Source: Sphingobium sp. CECT 9361 (lineage in GTDB: Bacteria; Pseudomonadota; Alphaproteobacteria; Sphingomonadales; Sphingomonadaceae). From it: a stretch of DNA of 32,636 bases. The translations under genes were made by a program, and so were the position numbers. This document shows, in pieces, positions 1 to 8,001 of this stretch (position 1 is its first letter; every line of letters starts with the position of its first letter). The stretch covers positions 1 to 32,636 of the forward strand of contig NZ_CAKKNC010000029.1 of NCBI RefSeq assembly GCF_918741285.1, given 5' to 3'. The notes beneath the pieces are model-generated. The model had not been told where the DNA came from, did no database searches, and saw only the letters and a program-made list of their open reading frames with translations.

Positions 1-39
1 ACCGCTCAGGCGGCCTGATTTACCAGCAGCGAAAACCCA

Positions 40-77
40 ATCTCCCAGGAGTAAGGGTAGCGATACTCCTGGGAGAT
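40..77. repeat. Perfect 14-bp inverted repeat (stem-loop)
   Basis: The arms at 40-53 and 64-77 are exact reverse complements (ATCTCCCAGGAGTA) around a 10-base loop. Neither side is followed by a clear run of T, so it is not a typical intrinsic terminator. It lies just upstream of, or at the very start of, the group II intron and could be an insertion target hairpin, a domain I helix or a remnant of another element. Confidence 0.6.
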
Positions 78-690
78 CTTACCTCAAAAAAATGCTTGAT
101 GCCTGCGGTCCACAACGGATGCGTACGTTGAGAATGCCTCTGCTCGCCGGACTAACCTCGGGCCTCACAAGGTCTGAAATCCCGAAAGGGACGGGGAACA
201 ATAGCATGTTCGGAAAAGGCCAGATGCGTCTTAGTCGCAAATGGAGGCGATGACGGTCAGGGCAAGGTGCGTATGGTGAAGGCTACACTGCTTAAATCCC
301 AGTCTGCAGCAATCTATATAGCGATACTGGCGAAAGCGACTGTCACGCCAGGTCCGGATGATGACAGCGGTCTCATGTCTTGGCCGCCTGTTTCTCAGCC
401 CATCCGGTGCGCCTCTCGTCGAGGGGTTTAGTGGACGAACGGGACACCTAACCGCGCCGCATCTCCATTCAGCGTAACTACGGGATGCCCTAAACAGGCG
501 GCTTCTGCCGGCCTGCATGGGTACGGAGCCGCCATATTACTCAAATGCCCGGGGTAATGCCCGGGACATCGACCTCTTCGGAGGCGGCGGTGCAACTGTA
601 TAAGGTCTCGAGCGATCGGGCCGAAAGCGGGGAAGACCGGGGGAAGGGCGGCAGCTGTGATTCTTCAACCACCGATCATGGGGTGTGCTG

Positions 691-2613
691 ATGCTGCCAG
701 AAACTGTGAAAGGCCGGTTGGAGGCCATTCCGGCGCTCGTTGCGTCGGGCAAAAGGGTGAATGGACTCTATCGTCTGATGGGGTCTCGCCTCCTTTGGGA
801 GGAGGGGCTCCAGAAGATCGGATCCAACAAGGGTGCGATGACGCCGGGTATTGACGGCGAGACCTTCGCGGACTTCGGACCGGAAGACCTCGACCCGATT
901 ATCGCCAGCGTGACGGCAGGGACCTATGATCCCAAACCAGTGCGTCGGGTGTTTATCCCGAAAGGCAAGGGCAAACGGCGTCCGCTGGGCATTCCCACGC
1001 GCGACGACCGCCTCGTTCAGGAAGTGGCGCGGCAACTGCTCGAACGGATCTATGAACCGGTGTTCTCGAACGCCTCCCATGGATTCCGGCCGGGCCGGTC
1101 GTGTCATACGGCGCTTGAACACGTCAAAGCCGTATGGACGGGGGTGAAATGGCTCGTAGATGTGGATGTCGCGGGGTTCTTCGAGAACATCGACCACGAC
1201 ATCCTCCTGCGGCTGTTGCGGAAAAGGATCGATGACGAGAAATTCATCGGCTTGATCGGCAGCATGCTTAAGGCGGGTGTTATGGAAGACCGGGTTCACA
1301 CCCGGACCTACAGCGGCACTCCGCAGGGCGGTATCGTCTCTCCAATCTTGGCCAACATCTACCTCCATGAACTCGATATGTTCATGGCGGAACGGATCGC
1401 GGCTTTCGAGAGGGGGAAGGTCCGTGCCACGAACCCGGAATATGGGCGACTGGCTGGGCGCATCCAGAAACAACGGAAGCGCGTCACCATGCTGCGGGCC
1501 AAAGACAATGTCGACGAGGTGAAGGTTGCGGCCTCCTTGGCCAAAATCCAAACCTTACTGCCGCAAAAGCGGTCCATCCCGTCGAGAGACGCGATGGACC
1601 CCGGTTATCGCCGACTTCGTTACTGTCGCTACGCGGACGACTTCATGATTGGGGTTATCGGTAGCAAGGAGGATGCACGAAGCGTGTTCGCCGAAGTCAG
1701 GGCATTCCTGACCGAGGCGCTGGCGCTCACGGTGTCCGAGGAGAAAAGCGGTATCCGCAAGGCGAGCGATGGAGCCGCCTTCCTTGGATATGAGGTCCGC
1801 ACATATACGACACGCCAACGGGTTGTCCGGAGCCGACAAGGTTCCGTCAGCTTCCTTCGTAGGCCGCCGTCGGAAGTGATGCAGCTGCATGTCCCTTGGG
1901 AGAAGGTCCACGCGTTCGCTTCTGCAAAAGGTTATGGTGATCTGTCGGTGTTGAAGCCGCGTCATCGTAGCCTGCTGCTCAGCTGCAGCGACGTTGAGAT
2001 CGTCCTAGCTTACAACGCCGAATTGCGGGGTTTTGCGAACTACTATGCTCTCGCCAAGGATGTGAGCTTCAAGCTGAACAGGCTTGAGTTTCTCCAGCGG
2101 TGGAGCTTGTTCAAGACCTTGGCCAGCAAGCACAAAACCAATGTGCGAGCGGTCGTGGCCCGCATGAGGACGGGGCAGGAATTCACCATCGGCTACGACG
2201 TCGATGGCCAGCCCCGATCGGTCAAAGTCTGGAAACTGGCTCATCTGAAACGTGATCCGGCCACCTCGTCCAGGATTGATATCCAGCCTTGGACGCAGGT
2301 GTTCACCCACTCACGTACGGACTGGGTTGATCGTCAGAATGCCAAGCAATGCGAGGCTTGCGGTCGATCCGATGTTCCGTGTCAGGTGCACCATATCCGG
2401 GGGATGGCCGATGTTTCGCACCGCGGTTTTGTCGTGAGAATGAAGGTGGCACGCGCCCGCAGGACGGTGGTCCTGTGCGAGCAATGCCACTGGGATACTC
2501 ACAGAGGCCGCCTGCCCGATCTACGGCAAAGTGATGGTTCGTCACAGTGGAGAGCCGCATGCGGTGAAAGCTGCACGTGCGGTTCGGCGGGGGGATCAGG
2601 GCTGACTCCATGA
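691..2613 (+). CDS. ltrA: Group II intron reverse transcriptase/maturase with HNH domain
   Basis: This 640-residue protein should assist intron splicing and copy the intron into new DNA sites. The fingers-palm RT region includes GTPQGG near residue 209 and the catalytic YADD at 314-317. A maturase (domain X) region follows. The C-terminal HNH endonuclease region has CEAC at 554-557, His-His at 567-568 and CEQC at 596-599. ATG at 691 is preferred because GGGG lies seven bases upstream; GTG at 685 is also in frame. The reading frame does not stop before domain V but continues through domains V and VI, so the last 20 or so residues (from about WRAACGES) are encoded by ribozyme sequence. The linked domain V argues against a retron, DGR or defence RT. 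Confidence 0.93.
   Translation: MLPETVKGRLEAIPALVASGKRVNGLYRLMGSRLLWEEGLQKIGSNKGAMTPGIDGETFADFGPEDLDPIIASVTAGTYDPKPVRRVFIPKGKGKRRPLGIPTRDDRLVQEVARQLLERIYEPVFSNASHGFRPGRSCHTALEHVKAVWTGVKWLVDVDVAGFFENIDHDILLRLLRKRIDDEKFIGLIGSMLKAGVMEDRVHTRTYSGTPQGGIVSPILANIYLHELDMFMAERIAAFERGKVRATNPEYGRLAGRIQKQRKRVTMLRAKDNVDEVKVAASLAKIQTLLPQKRSIPSRDAMDPGYRRLRYCRYADDFMIGVIGSKEDARSVFAEVRAFLTEALALTVSEEKSGIRKASDGAAFLGYEVRTYTTRQRVVRSRQGSVSFLRRPPSEVMQLHVPWEKVHAFASAKGYGDLSVLKPRHRSLLLSCSDVEIVLAYNAELRGFANYYALAKDVSFKLNRLEFLQRWSLFKTLASKHKTNVRAVVARMRTGQEFTIGYDVDGQPRSVKVWKLAHLKRDPATSSRIDIQPWTQVFTHSRTDWVDRQNAKQCEACGRSDVPCQVHHIRGMADVSHRGFVVRMKVARARRTVVLCEQCHWDTHRGRLPDLRQSDGSSQWRAACGESCTCGSAGGSGLTP
2552..2585 (+). ncRNA. Group II intron domain V (catalytic hairpin)
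   Basis: The 34 bases run GAGCCGCATGCGGTGAAAGC and on to ACGTGCGGTTC. They fold into the conserved domain V hairpin with the AGC-type catalytic triad region at the base, a GAAA tetraloop and a two-base bulge. Domain VI follows at about 2591-2634, with a short stem (GCTG at 2601 with CAGC at 2614) and a candidate branch-point A near the 3' end. Confidence 0.9.
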
Positions 2614-2645
2614 GCAGCACCAATCCTACCCGACTGAGCGAAACC

Positions 2646-2972
2646 ATGGGGCCATACAGCTATGACTGTCCGGCCTCGATCCTCGACTTGCTGGGCCCAC
2701 CCGGCAACGAATATGCCGCACAGTGGCGGGAGCACTGCCGCCAGCGCCTCGCGTTGACTTCGCGCCGCAAGCCGGCGCAGGGTGACATGCTGGTGCTCGC
2801 CGAGCCGCTGACGTTTACCGATGGGCACAGCGAAAGGAGTTTTCGGGTGGTCCAGTCGGGCAGGAAAACCATCCTGCGCCGCGTTGGCGACGGGGTCGGC
2901 GTGAAGATCAGCAAGCTGATGAGCCGTGCCTGGACGATCGTTCCGCCCCCGGCGGCACCGTCGGCGCCGTGA
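2646..2972 (+). CDS. C-terminal half of a DUF6927-like protein, next to intron 3' end
   Basis: The 108 residues begin MGPYSYDCPASILDLLGP and contain a WREHCR stretch and an LAEPLTF segment. From memory this resembles the C-terminal half of DUF6927-like proteins found in alphaproteobacterial plasmid and island gene sets, in which a segment like NFGYKDMDETMGP precedes it. The reading frame is open upstream to the intron 3' end (SET directly before the Met), so the intron seems to sit inside the gene. No matching N-terminal half is visible in bases 1-300. Either it lies left of the window or the gene is truncated. The ATG at 2646 has no strong ribosome binding site. Function unknown; the family assignment is moderately sure. 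Confidence 0.55.
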   Translation: MGPYSYDCPASILDLLGPPGNEYAAQWREHCRQRLALTSRRKPAQGDMLVLAEPLTFTDGHSERSFRVVQSGRKTILRRVGDGVGVKISKLMSRAWTIVPPPAAPSAP

Positions 2973-2995
2973 CCCGGCATCAAGTGAGCAGCGCC

Positions 2996-3220
2996 ATGAC
3001 CGAACCAACCTCTCCTACGCGCTCGTCCAAACGGGCCCGGCTGTGCAGCATCGAAAACGCCAACCGGATTGCAACCAGGGTCGCCGATCATGTCCAAAGC
3101 GATACCGCCGTGGTGAAGACCGGCAATCCCCTGCAGCCGTTCCGCGTGGTCCTGGCGAGCAAGGCGGCACCGGGCCGCACCGTCTCGCGGGTTCTGACGT
3201 GCAACGACGATGTCCCTTGA
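2996..3220 (+). CDS. Small hypothetical protein (74 aa)
   Basis: The reading frame starts MTEPTSPTRSSKRARLCSIE. An alternative GTG start at 2969 would overlap the previous stop as GTGA, suggesting coupling to the gene before it. The product is basic and has no motif I recognise; a segment with LQPFRVV is the only hint of a hydrophobic core. The gene sits in a run of small accessory genes typical of plasmids and islands in this group. Convergent with the gene at 3224. Function unknown. Confidence 0.5.
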   Translation: MTEPTSPTRSSKRARLCSIENANRIATRVADHVQSDTAVVKTGNPLQPFRVVLASKAAPGRTVSRVLTCNDDVP

Positions 3221-3223
3221 AGG

Positions 3224-3712
3224 TCAATAAGGCTCAGGGCCCCGCTCGACGTACCACGATTGCCCCAATTCGAAATCGGGGCTGGCCGACACGAGCGGGC
3301 CGTCCGGGGCTTCGGCGACATAAGGCGAAACCAGATCCTTGCGTCGAACGCGTGAGCGGCTGAGCCAGGCTGCGGTGCGCCCGCGCGCCTTGAGGAGCGT
3401 TAGTAACCAATCCATCGCCTCGGCCATCTCGACCACGCCGCGCCCAGCGAGGCAGTAGTAGATCGCCCGCTGGAAATCGTCGCACTGAGTGCTGAGGATC
3501 CCGGCGAGCTTTGCACGCCCTCCGGGCGCATTTTCATGCACGAGCGACACCGCTTCGCGCAATTCTCGCACCGACAGGTAAGCATCGTCCACGCTGACCC
3601 CGATGCATAGCGCCGCGATCGCCCGTCGCACCGGCTGCAGGTTCATGTCGCATGAGGCATCGCGAAGCACGATGTCGAGATCGAAATGGTCGAGGTGGTT
3701 CGGTGCGGGCAT
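3224..3712 (-). CDS. Hypothetical protein (162 aa)
   Basis: The start at 3712 (MPAPNHLDHFDLDIVL) is preferred over the longer frame from 3754 because AAGGAA lies about nine bases upstream. The protein looks soluble and largely helical, with no signal peptide or membrane segment, and ends with an acidic and aromatic stretch (FELGQSWYVERGPEPY). I do not recognise the family. It is divergent from the DUF3768 gene at 3822; the 109 bases between them should hold both promoters. Confidence 0.65.
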   Translation of the reverse strand: MPAPNHLDHFDLDIVLRDASCDMNLQPVRRAIAALCIGVSVDDAYLSVRELREAVSLVHENAPGGRAKLAGILSTQCDDFQRAIYYCLAGRGVVEMAEAMDWLLTLLKARGRTAAWLSRSRVRRKDLVSPYVAEAPDGPLVSASPDFELGQSWYVERGPEPY

Positions 3713-3821
3713 TGCAGGGTTCCTTTCGAAACAGAACGTAGCGTGAACGATCAAGCCCCGTCAACGGGCGAGCGGAGGGGAGGGGGCACTCGGTGGATGA
3801 TTACATCGAAAGGAGCACGCC

Positions 3822-4229
3822 ATGTCCCAGCTTTCCCAATCCACCTTGCCCGCTGTCGATCACACGGCTGAGGTCGCCCGGCTCAACGACGCTGCCCGCG
3901 CAGGTTCATTGTCCACCTCGCGCACTGTGTTCACCCGTGCCCTTGCAGATATCCTCGCGGGTGATGCGGACGATCCCGGCGCCCGCCAGCTCAATCTGAT
4001 GCTGGGCCAGCGTGCCATTCGCAAACTCATCAACGAGACCTCGATCGAACCCGGTAACGACCCGCATGGCGAGCGCGATTTTGGCGTGGTCGAATTCCAG
4101 GGGCACAAGATCTTCTGGAAGGTCGACGTCTATGCGAACGACGGGACATTTTTGTGGGGTTCGGAAACGCCGTGGGATGCGGAGCAGAGCTTCCGCATCG
4201 TCACCATCATGCTCGCGAGCGATTGGTGA
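3822..4229 (+). CDS. DUF3768 family protein
   Basis: The 135-residue protein has the C-terminal signature of DUF3768: a hydrophobic FWKVDVYAND segment (near residue 100), a GSE-type turn and the terminal VTIMLAS block. Proteins of this family are small, cytoplasmic and common on plasmids and integrative elements of sphingomonads and rhizobia; no biochemical role is known to me. The start is well supported by AAGGAG eight bases upstream of the ATG. The following gene begins five bases after the stop, so the two are probably co-transcribed. Confidence 0.8.
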   Translation: MSQLSQSTLPAVDHTAEVARLNDAARAGSLSTSRTVFTRALADILAGDADDPGARQLNLMLGQRAIRKLINETSIEPGNDPHGERDFGVVEFQGHKIFWKVDVYANDGTFLWGSETPWDAEQSFRIVTIMLASDW

Positions 4230-4233
4230 CGTG

Positions 4234-4506
4234 ATGAGCCGATATTCGCTAAAGCCGCTGCCCCATCGTGCGGATTTGTTCGAGGTAGCGGTCGGATGGG
4301 ATCCTGGCCTGAGCACCTACTTTGCCATCGTGTTTGGCGCTCCCGAGATTGCCTGCGAGCCCGAAGTATTGCTTCGGCGTGGAGGGACGTTTGCCGATAT
4401 CTACGGAGTGGCGGAACTGCTCGACATCGTGCTGGAGTTTGCCGAAGTGGCTCCAGAGTTGCGATGCCGATTGGATGCCGACCGAAGCGCCGAACCAACT
4501 AGCTAA
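4234..4506 (+). CDS. Hypothetical protein (90 aa) paired with DUF3768 gene
   Basis: The frame begins MSRYSLKPLPHRADLFEVAV four bases after the DUF3768 stop; GTG at 4231 is an in-frame alternative. The sequence looks like a compact globular domain, with the segment VAVGWDPGLSTYFAIVF followed by an acidic helix-rich C-terminal half (ELLDIVLEFAEVAPEL). No family recognised. The tight spacing suggests it works with, or is at least expressed with, the DUF3768 protein. Confidence 0.65.
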   Translation: MSRYSLKPLPHRADLFEVAVGWDPGLSTYFAIVFGAPEIACEPEVLLRRGGTFADIYGVAELLDIVLEFAEVAPELRCRLDADRSAEPTS

Positions 4507-5051
4507 GGCAACCCGCTGAGATGCAACGGCTCGCCATTGTTTCGTAGCAATTCGAGTGGCAGGTGCCCTCGAAAAACCGGATACTCGCAGGCCTGAATTG
4601 CCGATCGATCTTGCGATCTCCTAGGTTGTTGAACGCGCATTCCGAACAGCGAAAGCTGGGACAATGCTGCCGTTCGACGTGCGCCGCTCAAACGGCAGGC
4701 TTCGCCGCAACCCGCCTTAGCTAGCGTGAGATGGGGCGGATGGGGGTCTGGGGCAAAAGGTTTCCGGCTCAGGTGTCAACACCGGGACAAAAAACGGGCC
4801 AGGCTGTCAAAACCGGTCGACAGTCGAGCACTGGCGCACTTCGGTGATTACCTCTGCGGTCGGGGATCCCCGCGTCCGAAGGCGTAGTCGCTAATCAGCG
4901 AGCCGCAGACACCGTTATTCCCGCTACATCATCTAGTGGCAGCTGTGCACCACAATGATGGCCGGCGGCCTCACCGACACGCTGGATCTGGCTTTGCTCC
5001 ATACCACCTGCCCCCACGAGTTGCACAGTGGCAAGTGGTATGGCTAGCCGC
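4507..5051. other. Gene-free junction between accessory genes and cobalamin cluster
   Basis: No reading frame here has a convincing start, ribosome binding site or recognisable product. The stretch contains two short related repeats (see 4774-4821). Base composition is less coding-like than on either side. It may be a patchwork of old element ends marking the left border of the cobalamin block; this is inference. Confidence 0.5.
4774..4821. repeat. Two short direct repeats, possible IS21-like end remnant
   Basis: TGTCAACACCGGGAC at 4774-4788 and TGTCAAAACCGGTCGAC at 4805-4821 are imperfect copies in the same direction, separated by a run of A. Multiple terminal TGTC-type repeats are a feature of IS21-family ends. 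No istA or istB reading frame is present nearby, so at most this is a relic. Confidence 0.3.
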
Positions 5052-5579
5052 TCATCCTTTAGGTTTCAGCGTCAAGGGAAGGCCGGCGAACATTATGACT
5101 GCCTCTTCAACCAATGCCGCTATTTCCTGATTGATGCGGCCCGCAACATCGCGAAACCTTCTGGCAAGGGCGTTGTCGGGTACAATGCCCAGACCCACTT
5201 CGTTGGCGACCAGAATGACCGGCCCCCGTGCGGCTGAAAGCGAGCGCGTCAGTCCTTCCGTAGCGGCAGCCGTATCGCGTTCCGCCAGCATCAGGTTCGA
5301 AGCCCACAGCGTCAGGCAATCGACCAGCACCACCGTCTCGGGCGTGCTATATACCGTGATCGCCTCCGCCAGTTCCAGGGGGGCCTCGACGGTTGACCAG
5401 CGCGGCCCACGATCGGCACGGTGCAGGGCAATCCGCTCGCGCATCTCGTCATCGAAGGCCTGGGCTGAGGCCAGATAGATCAGTTCACCCGCCAGGGCCT
5501 CTGCCCTGCCTTGCGCATAGCGGCTCTTGCCCGAACGCGCGCCGCCCAGCACCAGCAAGTGGGACAAGGCGCTGCTCAT
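5052..5579 (-). CDS. cobU: Adenosylcobinamide kinase / guanylyltransferase
   Basis: CobU (CobP in P. denitrificans) phosphorylates adenosylcobinamide and transfers GMP to it, giving AdoCbi-GDP for the ribazoletransferase. The 175-residue length is normal. The P-loop GGARSGKS is at residues 12-19, and the ERIALHRADRG segment places the guanylylated histidine at His53. VLVDCLTLWASNLM is the conserved Walker B region. The ATG overlaps the cobQ stop as ATGA, so it is probably translated by coupling. It is the last gene of the cobalamin run; no clear terminator was found after it. Confidence 0.96.
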   Translation of the reverse strand: MSSALSHLLVLGGARSGKSRYAQGRAEALAGELIYLASAQAFDDEMRERIALHRADRGPRWSTVEAPLELAEAITVYSTPETVVLVDCLTLWASNLMLAERDTAAATEGLTRSLSAARGPVILVANEVGLGIVPDNALARRFRDVAGRINQEIAALVEEAVIMFAGLPLTLKPKG

Positions 5580-7063
5580 GCGCTGTCTCCCGCCGGGACG
5601 GAAGCGGGTCTCTCCGCCATGGCCAGCGCCACCAGCGCGTCAATATCGAGATGCTCCTCAAGCGCGGCTGCGATCTCGTCCAGCGCCGCCTCGACAGAGG
5701 CGCCATAGTCCACGCCCCCGGCTTCTACATCCATGCGCGACAGCAGCGCCCGGCGCAGCTCCGCATCAGCCAGCAGGCCGTGGACATAGGAACCAAACAC
5801 CGTGCCGCCCGCATTTATCGCGCCATCGCGGCGGCCATCGGCGAAAACGGCGAAGGGCTGTTCCGTATCCGGCCCGTTGGTTTGCCCCATGTGCATTTCA
5901 TATCCCTGGAATGGCGCGCCCATCGCCAGCCCGCTGACCGGACGCAACGCCTTGTGCGCGTGCAAGGTCGTTTCAACATCAAGCAGGCCAAGGCCGCTGG
6001 CAGCGCTGGCCGAACCTTCAAACCCATCGGGATCGGCGATGCTTTTGCCGAGCATCTGGTAACCACCGCAAAGCCCAAGGATCAGCCCGCCGCGCCGGTG
6101 ATGCGCAAAAATATCGATGTCCCAGCCCTCTGCACGCAGAGCGGCCAGATCGGCGATTGTCGACTTTGACCCGGGCAGGATGATGAGTGCGGCCTCTGCC
6201 GGGATCGGCTGGCCGGGCGGAACCATGTGCAGGTCCACACCATGTTCGAGCTTCAGCGGATCGAGGTCATCGAAATTAGATATGCGCGGCAGGATCGGAC
6301 AGGCGATCAGCTTGCGGCTTTCAGCCCGCGCCTTGCCGCTCTCCAGCACCACGGCATCCTCGCTGGGGAGCCGCGCCGCCGCGCTCAACCATGGGACAAC
6401 GCCGAAGCCGCGCCAGCCTGAGAGGCTTTCGATCTGGGCGTAGCCATCGGCGAACAGGGCGGGATCCCCCCGAAACTTGTTGATGATGAAACCCTGGATC
6501 ATCGCCGTGTCGGCGGGGTCGATGATCGTTCTCGTGCCAACGATGGCGGCAATGACTCCGCCGCGATCAATATCGCCGACCAGCACGACGGGCACGCCTG
6601 CCGCTCGCGCAAAGCCCATATTGGCGATGTCGCCAGCGCGCAGGTTGATTTCCGCAGGAGAGCCGGCACCCTCGACAACGACGATGTCGCACGCCCGGCG
6701 GAGCCGGTTATAGCTGGCCAGAACTTCGCCGAGCAGCGCGCCCCGTGCCTGCCGAAAATTGCCCGCGCCCAATGTGCCGCGCACCCGACCATGCACGATC
6801 AGTTGCGATGTGCGGTCGGCCTGCGGTTTCAGCAGCACCGGATTCATGTCGGTATGCGGCTCCACCTTGCAGGCGATTGCCTGCAAGGCCTGCGCCCGGC
6901 CGATCTCGCCGCCATCGCTGGTGACGGCAGCATTGTTCGACATGTTCTGCGGCTTGAACGGCAAGACCCGCAAACCCCGCTGCACCAGGGCGCGGCACAG
7001 CCCCGCCACCAGCACGGATTTGCCCACATCAGAGCCGGTGCCCTGAAGCATTATAGCGCCCAT
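5576..7063 (-). CDS. cobQ: Cobyric acid synthase (glutamine-hydrolysing)
   Basis: CobQ amidates four side chains (b, d, e, g) of adenosylcobyrinic acid a,c-diamide with ammonia from glutamine and ATP. The 495-residue protein starts MGAIMLQGTGSDVGKS, with the ATP-binding loop at residues 8-16. A second nucleotide-site segment is VVVEGAGSPAE. The C-terminal class I glutaminase-like domain has its cysteine at 332 in LGLCGGYQML and a GSYVHG histidine region. GGAGG just upstream of the ATG at 7063 decides the start over a longer frame from 7141. It overlaps the end of cbiB by 13 bases. Confidence 0.96.
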   Translation of the reverse strand: MGAIMLQGTGSDVGKSVLVAGLCRALVQRGLRVLPFKPQNMSNNAAVTSDGGEIGRAQALQAIACKVEPHTDMNPVLLKPQADRTSQLIVHGRVRGTLGAGNFRQARGALLGEVLASYNRLRRACDIVVVEGAGSPAEINLRAGDIANMGFARAAGVPVVLVGDIDRGGVIAAIVGTRTIIDPADTAMIQGFIINKFRGDPALFADGYAQIESLSGWRGFGVVPWLSAAARLPSEDAVVLESGKARAESRKLIACPILPRISNFDDLDPLKLEHGVDLHMVPPGQPIPAEAALIILPGSKSTIADLAALRAEGWDIDIFAHHRRGGLILGLCGGYQMLGKSIADPDGFEGSASAASGLGLLDVETTLHAHKALRPVSGLAMGAPFQGYEMHMGQTNGPDTEQPFAVFADGRRDGAINAGGTVFGSYVHGLLADAELRRALLSRMDVEAGGVDYGASVEAALDEIAAALEEHLDIDALVALAMAERPASVPAGDSA

Positions 7064-8001
7064 GCTGCACCTCCTGCAATACCGGCCGCCATGAACCACA
7101 GGCACAGACATGCACGGGCGTAGATGCCCAATCCGCGCCAAATATCCTCTGTCCGGGCCGGGCGGTCTCCCTCCCCAATCCAGAGCTTGTCCGAAAGAAT
7201 CCCGTCATAAGCGATTGGCCCAGCCAGGCGCAGCCCCAGCGCCCCAGCCATCGCGGCCTCGGGCCAGCCCGCATTGGGCGAGGCGTGCCTGGACGCATCG
7301 CGCCACAATATCCGCCAGCCACCCCCGCCGCACAGGCAGATCAGCAATCCCGACAGGCGCGCTGGAATGAGGTTCATCGCATCGTCGGTGCGGGCCGCAG
7401 CCCAACCATAGGCGCGCCATCGCTCCTCGCGGTGCCCAATCATGCTGTCGGCGGTGTTGATCGCTTTATAGGCCCAGATACCGGGCAGCCCCAGCACCAG
7501 CAGCCAGAACAACGGCGCGACCACCCCGTCGCAGAAACTTTCCGCCAGACTCTCGATCGCCGCGCGGGCAACACCCGCGTCATCAAGCGCGGCTGTATCG
7601 CGGCCAACGATCATGCCGACTGTGGCGCGCGCGGCTGGCAGATCCTGCCGCTCCAGCGCATCGGCAACGAGGCGGACGTGGTCGTACAGGCTGCGCTGCG
7701 CCAGACCCGGCCAGGCCAGCACAGCGATCAGGGGCCAGGCCCAAGGCCCGGCGATTGCCACGAGCAGACTTTGCAGCACCCAGCCCGCACCGCCCGCCAT
7801 ACCCAGCAGGATCAGGACGGTGACCGCCCCGGCCATGCGCCGCTGTCCATCGGAACGCGAGGGGACATTCCAGCGCCGTTCCAGCGCGGCGATAATCCGC
7901 GCAAAGATGCCCACAGGATGGCCGATCCGGCGATACAGCGGCTGAGGCCAGCCCACTGCCGCGTCGAGCACCAAGGCCAGGAAAGCAGTCAGATCAATCA
8001 T
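7051..8001 (-). CDS. cbiB: Adenosylcobinamide-phosphate synthase (membrane)
   Basis: CbiB (CobD in P. denitrificans) joins adenosylcobyric acid to the aminopropanol or its phosphate, forming the nucleotide-loop linker. The 316-residue protein has several hydrophobic segments, fitting an inner-membrane enzyme. Signatures are GRDTAALDD, the AIESLAESFCDGVVAPLFW block and YKAINTADSMIGHR. ATG at 8001 (MIDLTAFLAL) is chosen because it matches the usual N-terminus and overlaps the preceding stop; ATG codons at 8019 and 8016 are in frame but lie inside cobD. Confidence 0.95.
   Translation of the reverse strand: MIDLTAFLALVLDAAVGWPQPLYRRIGHPVGIFARIIAALERRWNVPSRSDGQRRMAGAVTVLILLGMAGGAGWVLQSLLVAIAGPWAWPLIAVLAWPGLAQRSLYDHVRLVADALERQDLPAARATVGMIVGRDTAALDDAGVARAAIESLAESFCDGVVAPLFWLLVLGLPGIWAYKAINTADSMIGHREERWRAYGWAAARTDDAMNLIPARLSGLLICLCGGGGWRILWRDASRHASPNAGWPEAAMAGALGLRLAGPIAYDGILSDKLWIGEGDRPARTEDIWRGLGIYARACLCLWFMAAGIAGGAAWAL

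Larger units (their letters stand above)
100..2634 (+). mobile_element. Group II intron (retrotransposable ribozyme) with RT/maturase
   Basis: A reverse transcriptase/maturase gene is followed by a textbook domain V hairpin at 2552-2585 and a plausible domain VI ending in CTACCCGAC at 2626-2634, the usual 3' end of bacterial group II introns. The 3' boundary near 2634 is therefore fairly secure. The 5' boundary is not: no convincing GTGYG start with matching exon pairing was found. The value 100 is an estimate from the usual 500-650 bases between the intron start and its ORF; a GTGCG at 267 is another candidate, and a start left of the window is not excluded. Bases 100-690 would be domains I-III of the RNA. 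Confidence 0.75.

Noticed and set aside
40..77. Intrinsic terminator
   Set aside because: The stem is strong, but neither strand shows the T-run needed directly after it.
685..2613. Reverse transcriptase as a retron, DGR or DRT-type defence gene
   Set aside because: A clear group II intron domain V and domain VI follow the gene, and the protein has maturase and HNH regions.
4503..4691. Minus-strand 62-codon frame
   Set aside because: No ribosome binding site, no recognisable product and it lies in a region of patchy non-coding composition.
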